A stretch of DNA of 64,000 nt from assembly GCA_036785325.1 (NCBI GenBank), contig JAXIVH010000013.1, positions 2,177,241 to 2,241,240 of the forward strand. The letters are read 5' to 3'. Under the pieces are notes generated by a model. The model was not told where the DNA came from. It made no database searches and saw only the letters and a list, made by a program, of their open reading frames with translations. Of the stretch, positions 10,204 through 22,482 are shown piece by piece (positions within the stretch are counted from its first letter, which is position 1; every line of letters starts with the position of its first letter). This DNA comes from Urophycis tenuis. Lineage: Eukaryota > Chordata > Actinopteri > Gadiformes > Phycidae. The position numbers were made by a program, and so were the translations under genes.

Positions 10204-13200
10204 TCAGGGCTTTCTCCGCCTGAAAGAAACCAAATCAAACGATGAGTCCTCTTTAAAGCCATCACTACTGCTCTGAACACGGAGGGGGAGAGCAGCTTAC
10301 TTGGGATAGCCTCGGTGCTCGTAGCCAGGACCCATGTTGGATCCAGCCCTCATCTCCACGGCAACAGCGCACTAGGGGGACGAAGAGCAGAAGTCGCATA
10401 CAGTGCCCAATCCATCACCATGATAATCACCCGAATAAACCAGTGTGGGTAGCCGTTTGACTGCTCTTACCCTGGTCTCCACATCGGTCCACTCCCCGCC
10501 CTGGTCTGAACTCGGAGGGCTTCCCTCTGATGACCTCCTCTTGCGGCTGCAGAACACAGTAAAGCGGGCTTCATACATCAAAAGAAGGACTCGTTTTTCT
10601 ACAGCCGCCAGAGTCTGAAGCACTTCTTTGCAGACCGTATTGTTTTACACTAAATGTGGTTTCGGTTTGCACACTGAAAAGCCAGCGAAAAAAGACAAGA
10701 TGAGTTGGGTCTACATAGAGCTGGAAATCAATCTCAATCACACACACACACACACGCACACACACACGTTTTGTGACTAATCACACACAATGTTCACATC
10801 AAGTTTTCGTCAGGTTACAAAATGTCGCCTAAAAAGAAGTTTGTGAGGAATGCGTTGGTTCTGCTTCTCATCACATCACTTAGTCCTCCTGCGATCGTCC
10901 TCTCATCTGCCTGTCAGACAGTCAGGCAGCCATGTCACAGTGTGGACAGTACTCAGGGTGTGGACATTACGGAGCGTTACCTGTGCCCTGTGGTGAGCTG
11001 CTGCGTCAAAGTCTCGATGTCGGTGAACTGGACCGACTGACCGCCCCCTCTGGTTTTAGTCACCTCGCCCTGCAACACACAGACACAGTGGGGGGGGGCT
11101 GCCTCCGTCATGCATCCAGGGGACAGAAGTCAGACACCAACGTGTCATCACCGTAGGTCGGCTCAGTGAACTGTTCTGTTCCCCCAGGAGCACAACGTGA
11201 CCATCGTTGGATGTACTTTACAGTGCACCTTACAGTGACTATATAAAATAAAAAAAAGGGTGCAATGCTTCACGGCACATCCATCCACCAGGATGCAGCC
11301 TGATCCACACCCAAACACCGGCGGGTTACCTTGATGAGCTTGGTCTGGATCTCCCCGTCCGAGGCCACCTCCTGGTGGGTGAGGACATACTTGTCGCACT
11401 TGGCCAGGACCTTCTCGCTGGGCGCCGACACCTTGATGGAGTTGGGGATGCTGGGCTGCAGCACGGTGCCCAGCTCCACGCTGCAGGCCGGCGTGTGATC
11501 CACCCACCTCTCCCCGCCCGCCGAGCGGGACCGCCGGTGCATCGGGCGCACCGGCGTGGCCGTCTACTCGCCGTAAGCCCCCGGAGGAGGGAGGGAGGGA
11601 GGGAGGGAGAGGGAGAGAGAGAGACCCAGAGGAGGAGGGTCAGTGAGGTGCAGTACGTGTGTTGGCACCATGGGAGGAGGAAACACATCTCGGGATTTAC
11701 TGCAGTGTTTCAGATTCCTTTAGCTACTCTGTACTTGCGTATCGTCTCTTCACTCCAATAATGATGCATTTATCACTTGCTGCCTAGTGTGAAAGTTGCT
11801 TGGGGGGGGAGAAAGACTTCCATCTCCCAAACAACTGTCTCATCTTGTGGCTTTTCCTAAAGTCCTTGACTGAGGCACACTGACCCAGTAAGGTCCCTCT
11901 ACAGTCCCCGTATACGGGGAGGTGGGGGAGCAGGAGCCGGCCTCCTCCGCGTCCTCCCCAGCCCAACACCTGAGGGCCGGCCGGGCCGGGCAGCTGGCTG
12001 CAGGGCCGCTGGCTGCAGGGCCGCTGGCTGCAGGGCCCGTGGTGGGGTAGTGGGTGGCTGTGCTGCTGGGCTCGCTGCACGCCTGGCATGCAGGGACGCG
12101 GTAGGATGCAGACTGAGAGCTTGTGGAGCTGGGGGACGACCTAGTCTGGTACCTCACAGCTGGAGCTGACCCTGCCGCTGGCCTGACCTGAAGAGCCTCT
12201 TGGGCTTGGCGAATACACGCAGCACACATAGTTAGTAGCCATGCAGACAAACTGCCAACGATCGCATCATGCTAACCACTATGAAGATCAATACAATGCA
12301 TGCATTATATCCGGATTACCCTGACTACTGTAAAACTAAAGACAGTGAAGACTCGGGTCAGGTCACGTACAGGCGTGGGCGAGGGAGACGCAGATCTCTT
12401 GGCAGGAGTGCGGTCCTCGCGGGGGGGCCGCTGGGGGCGGGCTTGCCGCTGGGGTGTGTCAGGGGGCGGGGCCGAAGACCCCTTGGTCTCCGTGACGATG
12501 GCCTTCAGCTGCTTCAGCTTCTCGTTCTTCACCCACAGCTTGTTCTGCATCTCCAGCTGCTTGGCGTTGACCCGCCTCTCCTGCACAGAGCAGCAGTCAC
12601 ACAACGTTCAGCCTCTGGGTGAGCAGTCACCCAGCCACAGGTTGAGACACCCAGCACCATCGTAGGAGGAAGAAAGGAACATAATGCATCATCTGGTTGG
12701 ACAAGAACACCATATTAGCAACACACATTCAGAAACCAGGACATTTAAGCCTGCACTGGCTAGCCTTTCTACGGCTGACATCTTACGGGGCTACAGCTGC
12801 AGCCCCCGCCCCTAGAGGCTGCTCATGGGAAGGCCAGCGTGGGTTGGCTAGGGCTCCGGGCCACAGAGTGTCTACTAGAGATGTGTGGTTGGCGGTTTCA
12901 CGGCTAAACCACGGATCAGGCGGACGACGTGAAAACAATTATATTTTCATTAAATTTGGGCTGGTGACAAGAACAGGTAATAACTTTCTAGCCTGGCGTC
13001 AGCAGCGCCTCACATCGCCTACAGACCTAAAAACACCCGGTGGATGGCTGGCGGGTGCGATTTTGAAAATTGGTCAAAAAGCTTTGGTGCAGATGGATGA
13101 CGGACGAATGATGCGTTTTGTGATGCGGTTGTGGATGAAACAACAGCCCATCCGGGCATCTCCAGTGCGTACGTACACACTCCTTCTCCCACTTGTGCTG

Positions 13201-16200
13201 CGTGTCCGACACCATGCCCTGCATGCGCTGCTCCATGCGCTTCTTCTCGACGTGCTCCCTCTTCAGACGCTGCTCCCGCGTCTCCAGCTCCTGCTGCAGG
13301 GACCGCTTGTCCACCTCGTAGATGTTGGTGGTCTTCTGCAGCACCTCGATCTGGGCCAGAGACATGGGGGAGAGCATTATACCACGACGTGCACCTTCAT
13401 ATCGGATGGAGACCCGAGGGTCACAGCAGTAAGTACAATAATAAGTAATAATAGTAGAATAATAATCATCATAATAATAATAAGTACAGGACAAAAACAC
13501 ATCACAAATCCAGGGGGGCAAATACATTTGTGTCAGGTCATGGAATCCAAGGACACAAGTCGCCAACACAAGATTTGTGCAAATAAAAAAAAAATAAAAA
13601 TATAAATAAAAATAAAAAAAGACTCTCGTTTTTTTGCTGAATCTGTTAGTTGAGATCACGGAGAAGCCTCTCCATGTCTCAGATAACAGTATTGGTTTCT
13701 TTAAAAGTATACATTTTGTGTTTGAAATCGGGTGTGGCAATAGAGAGAGCTGACAACTGCAAATCTTTTGGAGGCCTTTTCTTAGTTTTAGCTTTTGTGA
13801 TGTGCCTACTTTCAAATGGCCACAACTACTCCAAATATCAGATTTCCATGTGTTACACATCATTGGAAAGCTTGGAAACTACACTTTCAGAATCTGTGAA
13901 TAACTAAAAATGCCCCAGGTCCCAGGTTTCCATGACCAACATAACAGGGGTGTTATGTTGCTTCCCAGCTCCCCTTTTGTTGAGGGGAACATTTGTTATC
14001 CTCAACAAAAGGTTTGAGTTAGGAAATGTGGAGATGTCCTGACCGGTTTAACAGATTTAAAAGATACATCATAAGAATCACCCTGGTTTATTGGACATGA
14101 ATATTCTGAATAGCATGGCGTTGCACCTTGTATTCCTGCATCTTGGTCTTCTTCTCCAAGCGATCCATATCAGCCTTCTGGTTCTGAATGACTCGGTCCT
14201 TTTCTGCCAGCTTGCCGTTCTGCTTGTGAATGAGATCCTCCTTGGAGAAGAGGCTGCCGTCCAGCTCCTTGAGCGAAGACCTCATCTTGTTGGCTGATGA
14301 AGAACAACGATAAATGAATGAAGAGGAGAGCGGCCCGGCGAGAGGCGGACACATCAGACCCTCAGCACTCTGAGCCCACCTGCTTGTTTGTACTCATCGA
14401 TGATCATCTGCCGGATCCTCTGCCTCTTCTCCAGCGCCTGGATGACCCGGGGCAGCGTGATGTCATCATGGGGGTCCACCAGCTCACAGCAGGGGAGCGG
14501 GGGAATGCTCTGCAGCAGTTGGCCCAGGGTGGAGGTAAAGTCTGGAGGACAACAAACGGTACATTTCTTACATCACTTTCTCTCACTCATTTTGTTGATG
14601 TTTACTCTCTTATGCTACGTTATCCAGAGTTTACTTTGGTCTTTTTCTGTATTCATTGTGGCTTTAATGTGGCAGCGTTTTGAGTTCGTCAAGTAGGGTT
14701 GGGGTTGTAATCAATGTTACTACCAACAACCGAAGGAACCCCTCTGATACCTGGGATGAAGCCATCCCACAAAATGACAGAGCGAGGGTCTACTCAGGTG
14801 GTTATCCGACGCCTGCTGGGTATAGATTCCACCTCCAGAGTATAAAACACAGCCCTGTGGGCCAGCTACCTCGGTCCACGGGGCCTCCGCGCTCCTCCAG
14901 CTTGCGAGAAAGGTCGTCCTTAAAGGCCTGGTTTTTCTGCCGCCTGCCTGCAGCAAAGCCGCACAGCGGCCTGTCGACTGGCCGCGCCACTTCCACTTCC
15001 TGGGTCATCTCCGCAAAGCGCATCACCAGCTGTGCACGCAGACAGGCAGACAAAATTAAACATCTGCAGCAAGACCACGGCATGGAGGCGGGACGTTGAA
15101 AGGGAAGTGACGGACGTTACCATGGTTTCCTCATAGTCTTCCGCTTTCGGATTGATGCACACGATCATTTTGACTTTTCCTTCTCCATCAAAGTAGTTCT
15201 TAAATAGGTGGGTGACTTTAGAGTCCCTATAGGGAACCATCTGTTGGGGGCAGACACAGGAATAAAGACACACACACACACACACATAAAAGGTCAATAA
15301 ACTTGGTGCTCAGAAGCACAGAAACAAATACCAACCTTGTTTGTGCCACACATCTGGTTCTCCCGCAGGACTTCAATACACGTCCTCAGAGTCATCAAGG
15401 ACTGGTTGATGTTACCTGCATTAACATAACAATGACAGCGTTAACAACGCGGCACACATCCCCCATCACAACGGAGAGCAGCCACGTGCTTCAGTAGGAA
15501 ACGTACCGGCCTCGCGGAGACGGTTGCCGTCGGCCCTGGTCCTGCTGGTGCGCTCGCTGCCGGCCAGGTCCACCAGGCACAGCTGGCTCACAGCCACCTG
15601 GCTCTTATCCTGAACACCACCCAGAGGCACAGGGACCTGATTACACAACACCCTCACCATGGACTCCCACGAGGGCCCTGGCTCAAACAGATAAGACGAG
15701 GGCGTTCCAGGGCGTGGCCTCACCTGAAGGATGTTGTCCCCGTCTGCGTCGAGGGGGGCCTGGGCCAGTTTGATGATGAACACGCTGTGGGAGCGGCTGG
15801 ACTCTTTGTTCAGCTGGGTGTTGGCGATTCTCCTCTTTTTCTGACCTGGGAGCAAAACTCACTATTCAGCCATATAAGCAGATGTCTGGCCAAGGTGGCA
15901 CCTTTAAACAAGGTCATTCCCATCTCTAACCTGCTCAGAGAGAAGATTGATTCATGTCATTCCCTGGCCAGAGCACCACCCCGCAAGGGGGCGAGGAGCC
16001 ATGCCAGGTCTGAAACAACTCATCATCACTGTAGTGTGTGAGTGCATTGTTACAGTGCACATGTATCTGCACAGCTTACCTCGCCAGAACACCTCAAAGG
16101 CCTCCTCAGTGGTTTTGACCTCAACTTCTGTGCATCCAGCCACATACATGTTGTGGTTCTGGTCCTCTCGAAGAATTTTGGACTGTGGTGGTCTGGAGGA

Positions 16201-18438
16201 GAGACGAGGACAAATGGTCAATAACAGAAGGACGTCACAGGCTCTTTCAGTTTCAGATTGATCAGCAGGGGAGCAATGGAATAACTTGATTGCAGCCACA
16301 CAGAGCGGTGAAATCATGCGGGGATGAAGACTGATTCTAGGGGGGGGGGGGGGGGGGAATCGGGGGGGGAGCGCCGCCACCATCGGTGAGCAGAGAGGTT
16401 ATGAACAACAGCTGCTGCCAGCCAACGGGACAATGCAGGGATCGTGTTGATTCAAAGCTTTAGTGGCCAACACACCATTTGGACCACAAATCAAGCACTG
16501 GCCAATCTCGTCAGAGAAACAACTGCAATTGATGACGCACAGACGGGACAACTATTTGCTTCATTGGGATGCTAGCCACATGGGGGGGGGGGGGGTCATT
16601 CACTGTTCACGTACATGAACTCAGTGTTGGGGGTACCGCCATTCCACCTAACAAAACACAAAGACATGCATGCCTCAACTATGCTACAAAGATGTACTAC
16701 TTTTTCAACAAGAGGTATAAAGTAATAATTGCCTGTCAAATATTTTTTATGTATCCAACAATATGTATATTCAAACAATGTTTTAAATAATAATAAATGT
16801 GTATGTTCCAATTGTTATTACTGCAAGAACTCACTTTGGTCTGATCGGGTCATAGGGAGTTTCTTCAAGGAGATCAAAGATGTAGTTGTTGTAGATTTCG
16901 ATGTAGGAGACGAAGACACCATAGCTGCTGTCCTCGTCCACCCCCTCTGCCCCGCAGGCTTCCTCTGGATTCATCATGTCGGCAAACTCAGGATCCACCT
17001 TCTGCCTAAATACGCAAATGTGGTTGATTAGATATGAATCATGGTGGAGCACCAGCACACACACCATACACAGAGCAGAGCTGGCGTGGCTGGCTTCACC
17101 TTGAAGACGGTGTTTTGGGTACAGGTGGCAGGTTGTCCTGCCTCTGGCGTTCCAACAAAGCGTCAACTTGACTCTGGACATCCAAGCCATTTTTATCATC
17201 CGTCTTAAAAACCTTGGAGGGGGGAATTAAAAACAAGATATCAATAGAGTTACAATTGCAAAGCACCTGCCATTTCATAGAAGCAAAGCTACACGTTTGA
17301 CTATGAATCATTTTAACCAATATAAAGTCACGTTGAGTGCCTTACAAATCGCTTGGCCTGGTAGGGGCCAATGCTGTTGAAGATCATGTCAAGGGACCGG
17401 GGCAAAAGACCACCCTGGCCCGGGGAGCCCGTCATTGTGAAGGTCTTACCACTTCCTGTAACTCCATATGTAAACAGCAGCCCTAGAACACAGAAGCAAT
17501 CATAGATTACTGCACATTACACAGGTGGCTATTAACACCTTGTGCTTATTAACAACATAACATATTACATAAGTAGGAAGTATACAAATAATTACATGAT
17601 CGATTTCCTTACCGTTTTTACCACGGATCAGGTCATCCACAAGAGGTTTGGCAACGTCTTCAAACAGTTCCAGCTGAGATGTTTGAACGCCAAACACTTT
17701 CTTAAACGAGTACTGTGTCTGAAGAACAAAGATAACACGTGTGTCGATATGTCCACTACCATTTGAAATAATGTCCCTAGTTTCAGTACTTAAGGCTTGT
17801 ATATGTGTGCAGTATTGATACCTCTTTGAATTCTCCATTTCGATTGACTTTGAGCCCATCGGGTGGATGCAGCTGAACGGTGGCAGTGGAGATCACTTCA
17901 ACGCAGCATTCCTTATCATCTGCACCTAAAGGTCGTACTCGGCAGTACACCTAGCATGTAGTTAACATCGGCATGAATACATACATATGGGCCTCTGATA
18001 GTTCATATATATGACCAGTGGTAATATGTATCACCAATCAAGTAACAAACAAAAAGTTGTCACGGCAGCCAAAAGCTCGACAGACACATACAATCGCCTG
18101 ATCTGCTTCGGTTATGTTGCACTCAGATTGTTCGATACAGCGCTCGTCAACGACACTGCGACACGACGACGGTACGTTGTTTGTATCTCTGTATAGTAAA
18201 ACAATTAAATAAAGTAGGCCTTACTCCAACTGGATCTGTTTCGTTGCTGGTCTGCTTCTTCGGGGGTCTGCGGGCGGTTCTACCCTTCCTGCAACAGTTA
18301 ATTGTAAATATTAAGCCGCATACATGGCTTTTGTCTCAGAAGGCTAACATTGTTTGTTTTAAGAAACTGAATAAAATGTAGCTAAACCTGGATTTCAAAC
18401 AGTACAATGTTTCAAAGAATTGGGGATACTTACATCAT
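10204..18438 (-). CDS. kif23: Kinesin family member 23 (MKLP1), centralspindlin motor
   Basis: Plus-end-directed kinesin that, with RACGAP1, forms centralspindlin and bundles midzone microtubules for cytokinesis. Coding exons, in transcript order: 18434-18438, 18225-18288, 17822-17950, 17613-17718, 17346-17482, 17100-17212, 16835-17005, 16080-16192, 15724-15845, 15507-15609, 15336-15415, 15121-15240, 14870-15029, 14380-14541, 14127-14293, 13177-13350, 12371-12580, 11885-12187 (less certain), 11330-11563, 10981-11069, 10471-10546, 10301-10371, 10204-10219; total 974 codons. Walker A GVTGSGKT is at residues 108-115; DLAGSER (switch II), GVFVSYIEIYNN and HLFKNYFDGEGK follow. A coiled coil (LEKRQRIRQ to EKLKQLK) leads to the RRSRSAGGERWVDH region and the C-terminal QSVQFTDIETL and KRRKP end, as in vertebrate KIF23. 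The first coding exon is 5 nt, so the second Met codon is split. The start is the first ATG of the spliced frame. Confidence 0.95.
11885..12187 (-). other. kif23: Putative in-frame (cassette) exon of kif23
   Basis: 303 nt, phase 0 at both ends, so the protein stays in frame with or without it. The acceptor is CTCTTCAG before GTC AGG; the donor GTCAGTGTG after TAC TGG was chosen by frame. It encodes a Ser/Pro/Ala-rich segment with three tandem copies of the 15-nt unit for Gly-Pro-Ala-Ala-Ser. Mammalian KIF23 makes long (CHO1) and short (MKLP1) isoforms by including or skipping an exon at this place. The sequence here is poorly conserved, so exon identity is inferred from position and frame. 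Confidence 0.5.
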
Positions 18439-18822
18439 TTTGGGCCCCAAGTATTTTTCGTGTAACTAGTCTTGTGTATTCAACTTCGAACTTCCCACCG
18501 CCTTGAACGTAAGCAGTGAATTTCAAAAAGGTAATCTTTCATCCAATGATATTCGACAACAGTCGATCACGTGTTTCCGCCGTTATTCCGGAAGCTCTCC
18601 GTATTGAACAACACTGACATCTACCGCCTACTAAGTGCATCACACAACATGTTACAAAACAATATATTTTTTCACTCACGTGTACACATGCGTCCAGGTA
18701 CTGGGTGTTCTACCAGCGAATAAAGCGTCATAGGTAAGCTTCAAATATGCAAGTTTTTGATTGACTATGTCTGCGAACTCTAGTTAATAGTTTTTGCACC
18801 ATGTCGCCATTCAACAGAGGAA
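18439..18822. promoter_or_regulatory. Bidirectional promoter between kif23 and ddb2
   Basis: The start codons are divergent and about 385 bp apart. Visible motifs: an E-box CACGTG at 18568-18573, an ETS-type palindrome TTCCGGAA at 18586-18593, CCAAT at 18543-18547, TTCGAA at 18485-18490 and TTTGAA on the minus strand at 18531-18536. TTYGAA elements (cell-cycle homology regions) are known DREAM/MuvB targets in G2/M genes such as kinesins, which suits kif23. Which start sites are used is not visible. Confidence 0.5.
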
Positions 18823-21800
18823 ATGAAAAATAAGACGAAGAAAACAATTTGCGAGAGTTCCGGGCGAACTATTGCTAAAAAAGTACGCAATATGATGGAG
18901 AAGACAACTAAAGCAGGTCTGTATTGCTCACTCAAGTAAAGCGGACAACCATAATTATATGCAGTACTGAATTTGCTCTAAAAACTACTCCACTTCCACT
19001 TATCAGGAATTGACAAGAGAGGCGCACACAGAAGCATCTTGCACTACATTTACAAGAGCACTCTTGGGGAAAGTCTCCATTCCCAAATGCGACAGGTAAT
19101 ATTACTATTCACAGATGGTGATTTTCCAAGGTGACATTGCAGTCCCATTTACTATTATGTTAAACTGTTATTTCAGTGCCTCCAGGAACCATTCGTTCGC
19201 TCCCTTGAGTCTTACAGGCTCCACCGAACTGCCAGCCCATTTAATCGCAGAATCACTGCTCTTGAATGGCACCCTACTCACCCCACCACAATGGCAGTGG
19301 GCTCCAAGGGTGGAGACATCATGCTCTGGAACTTCGATGCCCTCAACAAGACAGCTTTTATTCAAGGGGTAAGAAAGGCATACGTTGTTGTCATATTTTG
19401 CAATTCACACGTTGAATATTAGCCTACAGTCCAGTGGCGGCTGGTGAAGAATATTTTAGGTGGGGCTGTGCCATATTCAGTCAATTTCAGTAACCATCCC
19501 AATACATTGAACACAAACTACAGGAAACGAGTGCTCCGTGAAATAGTCAATAATTATTTAATGCCAATATTAAAAAGTTGAGGCATTCTAACACAAAACA
19601 TAACCAACATATTGCATATCATAAGCTTTCCATTTTTTCATTTGAAATTGAATTTGTAGTCACTTTGGGCTCTATGAAATTACAGTAAACATGTTATATA
19701 CTAAACAATCAAGGTAGTGAAAATTAAGGACTAAAAAATACTAAGGTCAACTATATACAACTGTATACAACTATTTGGACTCGCCCTGACTCGCCCCTGC
19801 ATTCGCTCGCTTGGGGCGATAAAGTAATCGCCCATATCGGCTTGAATTTGAGTACGCTGATTGGCCAAATTTTATGTCATGCTTTCACATCTTAAATTAG
19901 TAATTGGCTAAACAGTTACACAGACCCGCCTCCTTGGGGCGATTTCTCCAGCGCCCCAGAGCTGTTATATGGGACACAGGACGTGTAGGAAAAGCATACA
20001 TCTTGCACAGATGATTTTCTATCATATTTTACACATATTACTGGGTACAGTCATATTTCAAACACACAAATATTAACAATTTGTATAATTTATTGTTATT
20101 AGTTTTATTCATTTTTATTTATTTATTTATTGTGGGTCAAGGGGGGGGGCGGTGCCCTATCGCCCTCTATGGGCCAGCCGCCACTGCTACAGTCTTCATT
20201 AAGTGGTGGTGGTGGGGTGCGAGAGATTGCAAATGAGAAGAAGCATTACGTATGTCATGCACTTTCGTTGTGCCCAGAAAGGAGCTGGAGACTTTATTGG
20301 AGGGATGAAGTTTTGCCCAACGGACATGTCCAAAGTGTATGCAGCCTCTGGCGACGGCACACTGTCCCTGCGTAGCTTTGAGGGCTGCACGGCCACAGTC
20401 CTGTCTACAACTCAAGACTGTAGTCATGACTACCACGACGTTTGGTGAGTTTTGTGATTACAAGCCAGGATTGTTTGTTTATGCTACAAATGTCATCATA
20501 CATTTAGTACATTTCCTTTTACAAGTGTCCTGTAATTTAACAGCCATACTCAGTAATTCCATAACATGGCAATGCTTTCCGTTACAGTTACTGGTACTGC
20601 TGTGTAGATGTGTCTGTTAGCAGACAGATGCTTGTGATTGGGGACAATGTGGGACAGGTTTCATTACTGAGTCTGGATGGCCAAAAGGTAAAGAACCCCA
20701 GAATAAAATAAAAACATGTTATTAGTAAATACCTTTGATATGTGCACCTGTAAGAATGTCCTCTTTTAGCTATCTAAACACTTTTTATTTCACATTTTTA
20801 TTCTAGAGCTTTAGCCACAAGTTGCACAAATCTAAAGTGACACACGCAGAGTTCAATCCCCGATGTGATTGGCTGATGGTCACGGCCTCCGTTGACCACA
20901 CGGTCAAACTATGGGATTTGAGAAACATTAAAGACAAGAATAGCTTCCTCCACGAGCTGCCTCATGACATGGCTGTGAACTCAGGTACATTCAAATTATG
21001 GTTAAGAGATGCAAAATGTAAAATGAATATTGACCAGAATACAAATATTAGAGAAAAGGTCCCTGGGTCCCAGGGATTATATTGGTGCATTTTCCTCTTG
21101 AGAAACGTTCCAGTTTATGTACTTTTTAATGGAGTAAATGGCTGCAGTAGAAATGTAACATAGTGCAGGATGTCTGTATTGAAAAAAGTCAAACATCTGT
21201 TGTTTTTTCGCACAGCATATTTCAACCCTTCGGACTGCTCCAAGCTGCTGACCACGGATCAGGGAGATCAGATCCGGGTCTTCTCCTCTTCTGATTGGTC
21301 AAAACCAGAACAAATCATCCAACACCCACACCGGCAATTTCAACATCTCACACCCATCAAAGTTGGTTCCCCCTCTGAAAATAAAAGTCATACTTTCAAT
21401 AATTGCAGTCGCTGTTTACTATCAAAGTTGTTCAGCGGAAGCTTTTCTCCAGAGCGACTTACATCGTTTACATGCAGACATGTCATTAATGAGCAGCTAG
21501 GGGTTTAGGCGTCTTACTCTTTCGGCAGGGAGTCTTTTGAACCACTAGATGTATGTTCCTGTGTGACCGTGACTCTGATGTGCACATCGTTGCTGACAGG
21601 CCACGTGGCACCCCGTGTACGACCTCGTGGTGGTCGGACGCTATCCAAACGACAAGGTGTGTCCCGGGGACCTGAGGACCATCGACCTGTACGATGCCAA
21701 CACAGGAGAGCTGCTGCGTCAGCTGCGGGATCCTAATGCCTCTGGAATCATACCTGTGAGTGTGTCACACACATTCAAGACATAGCTCTGGTCTTACACT

Positions 21801-22260
21801 GTCTGAAACTTACAATGTATGTACTTTATTTATGTATTACAGGTCAACAAATTCAACCCAAGAGGCGATGTCATAGCATCTGGAATGGGTGAGTTTATAA
21901 GAAGCTAACAAAAAAAGTGAATGCAATTTAAGAACACTTGACCCTGGGTGCATTAGTTTGGTGCTTGATCAGGTGACCATGTGAACCGCAGGGGTTAACA
22001 TCCTGGTGTGGAAGCAGCAAGACTCCCCAGTGAGTGAGTGGTGCGAGGTGACGGCGGGAGAGGCGTCTAGAGTGGCAAACTCCAGAAGCCAGCAGGGCAG
22101 CAGGCAGCAGCGTGCCAGCAGAGATGGGAGATCTGCTGCTGGGGATGCAAGGCTCAGGAAAAAGCTGTCTTCCATTGAGGAGGCAGAGGCTAAGATGGTG
22201 GCCCAGACCAGGTCCAAGAGCAAGGCAAAGGCCAAAGCGCCAAAGGGAAAGAAAAAGTAA
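18823..22260 (+). CDS. ddb2: Damage-specific DNA-binding protein 2 (XPE), WD40 protein
   Basis: Substrate receptor of the CUL4-DDB1 ubiquitin ligase that recognises UV photoproducts in chromatin and starts global-genome nucleotide excision repair. Exons: 18823-18916, 19007-19095, 19177-19368, 20278-20444, 20588-20687, 20807-20984, 21216-21361, 21600-21755, 21843-21888, 21992-22260; total 478 aa. Family hallmarks include WHPTHPTTMAVGSKGGDIMLWN, GDNVGQVSLL, CDWLMVTASVDHTVKLWDLR (a WDxR DDB1-docking motif), LLTTDQGDQIRV, HPHRQFQHLTPIK and VVVGRYP. The N-terminus is shorter than in mammals. After the last propeller blade there is a tail of about 75 residues ending in a Lys/Ala-rich stretch, which the human protein lacks. 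An upstream ATG at 18811 is closed by a stop after ten codons, so I chose 18823. Confidence 0.96.
19432..20186. mobile_element. Non-autonomous hAT-type DNA transposon in a ddb2 intron
   Basis: The 13-bp terminal inverted repeats are perfect: CAGTGGCGGCTGG at 19432-19444 and its reverse complement at 20174-20186. An exact 8-bp target-site duplication, CTACAGTC, flanks it at 19424-19431 and 20187-20194. An 8-bp duplication is diagnostic of the hAT superfamily. The 755-bp interior has no transposase frame, so it would need a transposase supplied in trans. The perfect repeats and duplication suggest a fairly recent insertion. It ends about 90 bp before exon 4 of ddb2. Confidence 0.88.
21424..21520 (-). 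mobile_element. SINE 3' tail fragment in a ddb2 intron
   Basis: The minus strand reads GTAAGTCGCTCTGGAGAAAA then GCTTCCGCTGA. It matches the conserved tail GTAAGTCGCTTTGGACAAAA-GTCCGCTGA seen at 30.6 kb. Only the tail is clear. Confidence 0.6.
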
Positions 22261-22430
22261 TCGGTGACCTACTAAAGATTTGCTTTGTTTATATGTATAT
22301 ATTTTAGCGGATGTTCTTGTACACAGTCATTCATGTTGCAGTGCTCTTCAGGTGTTTTTTTTTATTCACATATGCCTAAGGTTATACACTCAAACCAATT
22401 CTATGCTTCATGTTTTTTGTATGGTTGTTA

Positions 22431-22436
22431 AATAAA
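22431..22436 (+). terminator. ddb2: ddb2 polyadenylation signal
   Basis: Canonical AATAAA 171 bases after the ddb2 stop codon, followed by TG-rich sequence, as expected for the 3' end. Confidence 0.7.
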
Positions 22437-22482
22437 AAGTCATTTGATAATGATGGACCACATAACATGTTTTTTTTTTAGC

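Noticed and set aside
12697..13605. 302-codon plus-strand frame
   Set aside because: It is antisense to a kif23 exon (13177-13350) and intron, and shows no recognisable domain.
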